A stretch of DNA of 6,627 nucleotides, from assembly GCA_947494865.1 (NCBI GenBank), contig CANMAT010000211.1, positions 1-6,627 of the forward strand. Reading direction: 5' to 3'. The position numbers were made by a program, and so were the translations under genes. Positions 5,140-6,627 of the stretch are shown here, piece by piece (position 1 is the stretch's first letter; the number at the start of each line of letters is the position of its first letter). The notes below the pieces were generated by a model. It worked only from the letters and a program-made list of their open reading frames with translations. It made no database searches and was not told the origin of the DNA. Origin of the DNA: Deltaproteobacteria bacterium (GTDB lineage: Bacteria; Myxococcota_A; Polyangia; Polyangiales; Ga0077539).

Positions 5140-5167
5140 TTGCGCTGCGGTGGCGCTCCGCTAGGGT
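5140..5167 (+). promoter_or_regulatory. Candidate internal promoter before the 173-aa gene
   Basis: TTGCGC (5140-5145) and TAGGGT (5162-5167) are spaced by 16 bp in the 84-bp gap that is the only real break within the cluster. This could let the small protein and ATPase be transcribed apart from the first two genes. The match is moderate and not tested. Confidence 0.35.
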
Positions 5168-5194
5168 GGGCGCCCCCTCCGAACGCCTCCGCCG

Positions 5195-5200
5195 AAAGGA
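5195..5200 (+). promoter_or_regulatory. Ribosome binding site deciding the 5208 start
   Basis: AAAGGA lies 7 nt before ATG 5208 and supports that start over an upstream GTG in the same frame at 5166, which would overlap the candidate promoter and lacks such a site. Confidence 0.65.
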
Positions 5201-5207
5201 CACTCGC

Positions 5208-5729
5208 ATGAGCCGCGCCTACCGGGTCAACTGGGTTACCGCGTCGAGCACCGTGACCACGAGCGACACCCTCACCGTGGGCGTCTCGCTGCTGGGCATT
5301 CTGCCCGAGGCCGAGATGGCCGCGATGCTGCGCGACGAGCTCACCCGCGCGGGGTGGTCACGCGGCGAAGACGGTACGCTCACGAAGGCCCTGGGCGAGC
5401 TCACGGCCACGCTCGACGCGGGGGCCGCGAAGGTCACCGTCACGGCGAGCGCCGAGAACGCCGTGAGCGCGCGCGGCCGCAACAAGGGCGACGCCGACAC
5501 GCAGCTCGTCGAGGCGCGGTCCAAGGAGCGCGAGCGGCTCCTCACCGAGCTCGCGAAGAGGCTCTCGGCGGCGGAGCCCGACCTGCGCGCCAAGATGGGC
5601 GAGGCCGTGCAGCGCGTGTACGTCGAGGCCCTGCGCAAGAAGGCCGCCTCGATGGGCACCATCGAGAGCGTGCACGAGGGCACGGGGAGCGACGGCGAGT
5701 ACGAGGTCACCATCAAGGTGCGCACGTGA
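5208..5729 (+). CDS. Small Ycf35/DUF1257-like or FtsH-ternary-system companion protein
   Basis: A 173-aa cytoplasmic protein without signal peptide or membrane helix. Residues 1-85 look like an alpha/beta module: SRAYRVNWV, a helix ILPEAEMAAMLRDELTRAGW (31-50), then strands around TLTKALGELTATLD and KVTVTASAE. A charged helical segment follows (about 97-145). The C-terminus, VQRVYVEALRKKAASMG then SDGEYEVTIKVRT (134-173), recalls the end of Ycf35/DUF1257 proteins (helix ending in a Gly, then an acidic turn and final strand). From memory the MSRAYRV opening also fits the small 'X' domains of predicted FtsH ternary systems. Neither match was tested by search. ATG 5208 is set by the AAAGGA site. 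The TGA overlaps the GTG of the ATPase (GTGA, 5726-5729), implying coupled synthesis and probably a physical complex with it. Biochemical role unknown. Confidence 0.75.
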   Translation: MSRAYRVNWVTASSTVTTSDTLTVGVSLLGILPEAEMAAMLRDELTRAGWSRGEDGTLTKALGELTATLDAGAAKVTVTASAENAVSARGRNKGDADTQLVEARSKERERLLTELAKRLSAAEPDLRAKMGEAVQRVYVEALRKKAASMGTIESVHEGTGSDGEYEVTIKVRT

Positions 5730-6627
5730 ACCGCACCGTACCCATCGCCACGCTCCCCACCGCGCTGCGCGTCGAAGACGCCGTCGAGGCCGCCTGCGCG
5801 CCCGACATCGCCTTCATCGAAGAGCGCCTGCGCCGCGGCACCTCGGTGCTCGTCGAGTGCGACAAGGAGCTGTCGCTCTACCTCTACCTCTCTTTGCGCG
5901 CGCGCCTGCGCCGCACCAAAGACGCCCCCAAGCTCGTGGTGATCGACGGCCGCCCGGCGCCCGACACGCCCTCGCGCGGCAACCTCCCGCGCATGCTCGA
6001 GCAGCTCACCGAGGCCATTCGCGGCAGCGTCGACCGCACCATCATCGTGCTGTTGCACCTCGACGTGCTCACCACCACGCACACGGGCCTCACCCTCGAG
6101 GCGCGCGAGTCGATTCCGCTGTTGTATGAGAACCCGGAGGCTATTCTACTGGGCTTTCGCGACCCGAGCTTCGAGATCCCCAAGGTGATTCAAGGCGTGT
6201 TCGGGGCGAGGCGAGAGATTACGGGCATCCCCCGCGAGGCGCTGCCCAAGATCATTACGCAGCGCGAGGCGAAGTCGCTGCACGCCACCGACTTCGACCC
6301 CTTCGGGCTCTACAAGTACGTCTCGGGGCTCAACCCTGTTCGCTGTCGGCGCATCTTCAACGACCTCGGCGCGCGCCGCGAGGCGACCGCCGGGCGCCCC
6401 GTGACGCAAGAGGTGTATCAAGAGATTCGCAAGCAGACGGTGAGCGACGACATCGAGCTCCCCAGCGTAGACCTGGAGAGAGACCTCGGCGGATACCATG
6501 AGGTGAAGACCCGCTTGCGCGAAGAGCTCATCGAGCTCATACGGAGAAAGGAGAACCTCGGCACCGAGGGGGACATTCAGGCCATCGAGAGCCTGTTGCC
6601 CCGCGGGGTGATCTTTCACGGCCCTCC
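5726..6627 (+). CDS. FtsH/Ycf46-like AAA+ ATPase, 3' truncated by window
   Basis: The frame is open from GTG 5726 to the window edge (300 complete codons). The start overlaps the preceding stop by GTGA, with AAGGTG at 5715-5720 as ribosome site. Residues about 26-215 resemble a degenerate AAA+ domain. There is no Walker A at 36-50 (RRGTSVLVECDKELS), a Walker-B-like strand ending HLDVL (105-115) lacks the usual DE, and AILLGFRDPSFEIPKVIQG (139-157) occupies the sensor-1 region. The region ends in a lid-like helix pair. The second half opens like FtsH: DLGGYHEVKTRLREELIELI (253-272), then LLPRGVIFHGPP (290-301), the start of Walker A, where the window stops. No N-terminal membrane helices are present, unlike true FtsH. 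A zinc-protease domain cannot be assessed. Tandem inactive/active AAA halves fit Ycf46 and the FtsH-like ATPases of predicted ternary systems. Expected role: ATP-driven remodelling of a partner. Confidence 0.85.
   Translation, partial: MNRTVPIATLPTALRVEDAVEAACAPDIAFIEERLRRGTSVLVECDKELSLYLYLSLRARLRRTKDAPKLVVIDGRPAPDTPSRGNLPRMLEQLTEAIRGSVDRTIIVLLHLDVLTTTHTGLTLEARESIPLLYENPEAILLGFRDPSFEIPKVIQGVFGARREITGIPREALPKIITQREAKSLHATDFDPFGLYKYVSGLNPVRCRRIFNDLGARREATAGRPVTQEVYQEIRKQTVSDDIELPSVDLERDLGGYHEVKTRLREELIELIRRKENLGTEGDIQAIESLLPRGVIFHGP

Noticed and set aside
5726..6627. Annotating the ATPase as the FtsH membrane protease
   Set aside because: There are no N-terminal membrane helices, the N-terminal half is a degenerate AAA-like domain, and the region that would hold HEXXH is outside the window.

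Overview
The window is GC-rich DNA with strongly GC3-biased genes. Its gene content is a myxobacterium-like ATPase cluster, a Lys/Ala/Pro-rich histone-like protein and a RAYT-type transposase. This suggests a member of Myxococcota (Polyangia-like) or a related deltaproteobacterial lineage. That placement is inference from composition and gene types, not from a marker gene.

Region 1 (1 to about 880) is a mobile or repeat island. A small Y1/HUH transposase gene (243-707) sits between two near-identical 129-bp inverted repeats (75-203 and 651-779, 125 of 129 positions matching). Arrays of short 28-bp and 36-bp units extend outward from each arm in mirror orientation. They run off the left window edge and decay on the right at about 877. 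A perfect 6-bp-stem hairpin lies at the inner end of each arm. The layout resembles a REP/RAYT system, but the repeat is not one I recognise.

Region 2 (about 880-1049) has no gene. It holds a perfect 16-bp palindrome with a degenerate twin 22 bp away, and a small dyad just past the corC-like stop codon.

Region 3 (1050-3146, minus strand) is a two-gene unit. A histone-H1-like tail joined to a helical, probably DNA-binding domain is followed after 12 nt by a CNNM/CorC-type membrane protein with two CBS domains. The leader of the first gene carries two interleaved inverted repeats.

Region 4 (3376-6627, plus strand) is the most interesting part. It is a tight gene set: an NrdG-like single-cluster radical SAM protein, a 380-aa protein of unknown function (ATGA overlap), a 173-aa protein whose C-terminus recalls Ycf35/DUF1257, and a GTGA-overlapping AAA+ ATPase. 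The ATPase has a degenerate N-terminal AAA-like half and an FtsH/Ycf46-like second half that the window cuts exactly at Walker A. From memory, the best match is the family of 'FtsH ternary systems' predicted computationally in multicellular bacteria, or the related Ycf46/Ycf35 context. I could not check this by search, and the genes after the ATPase are outside the window. A plausible reading is that the ATPase remodels a partner with its two small companions, and that the radical SAM protein modifies a protein or metabolite in the same pathway.
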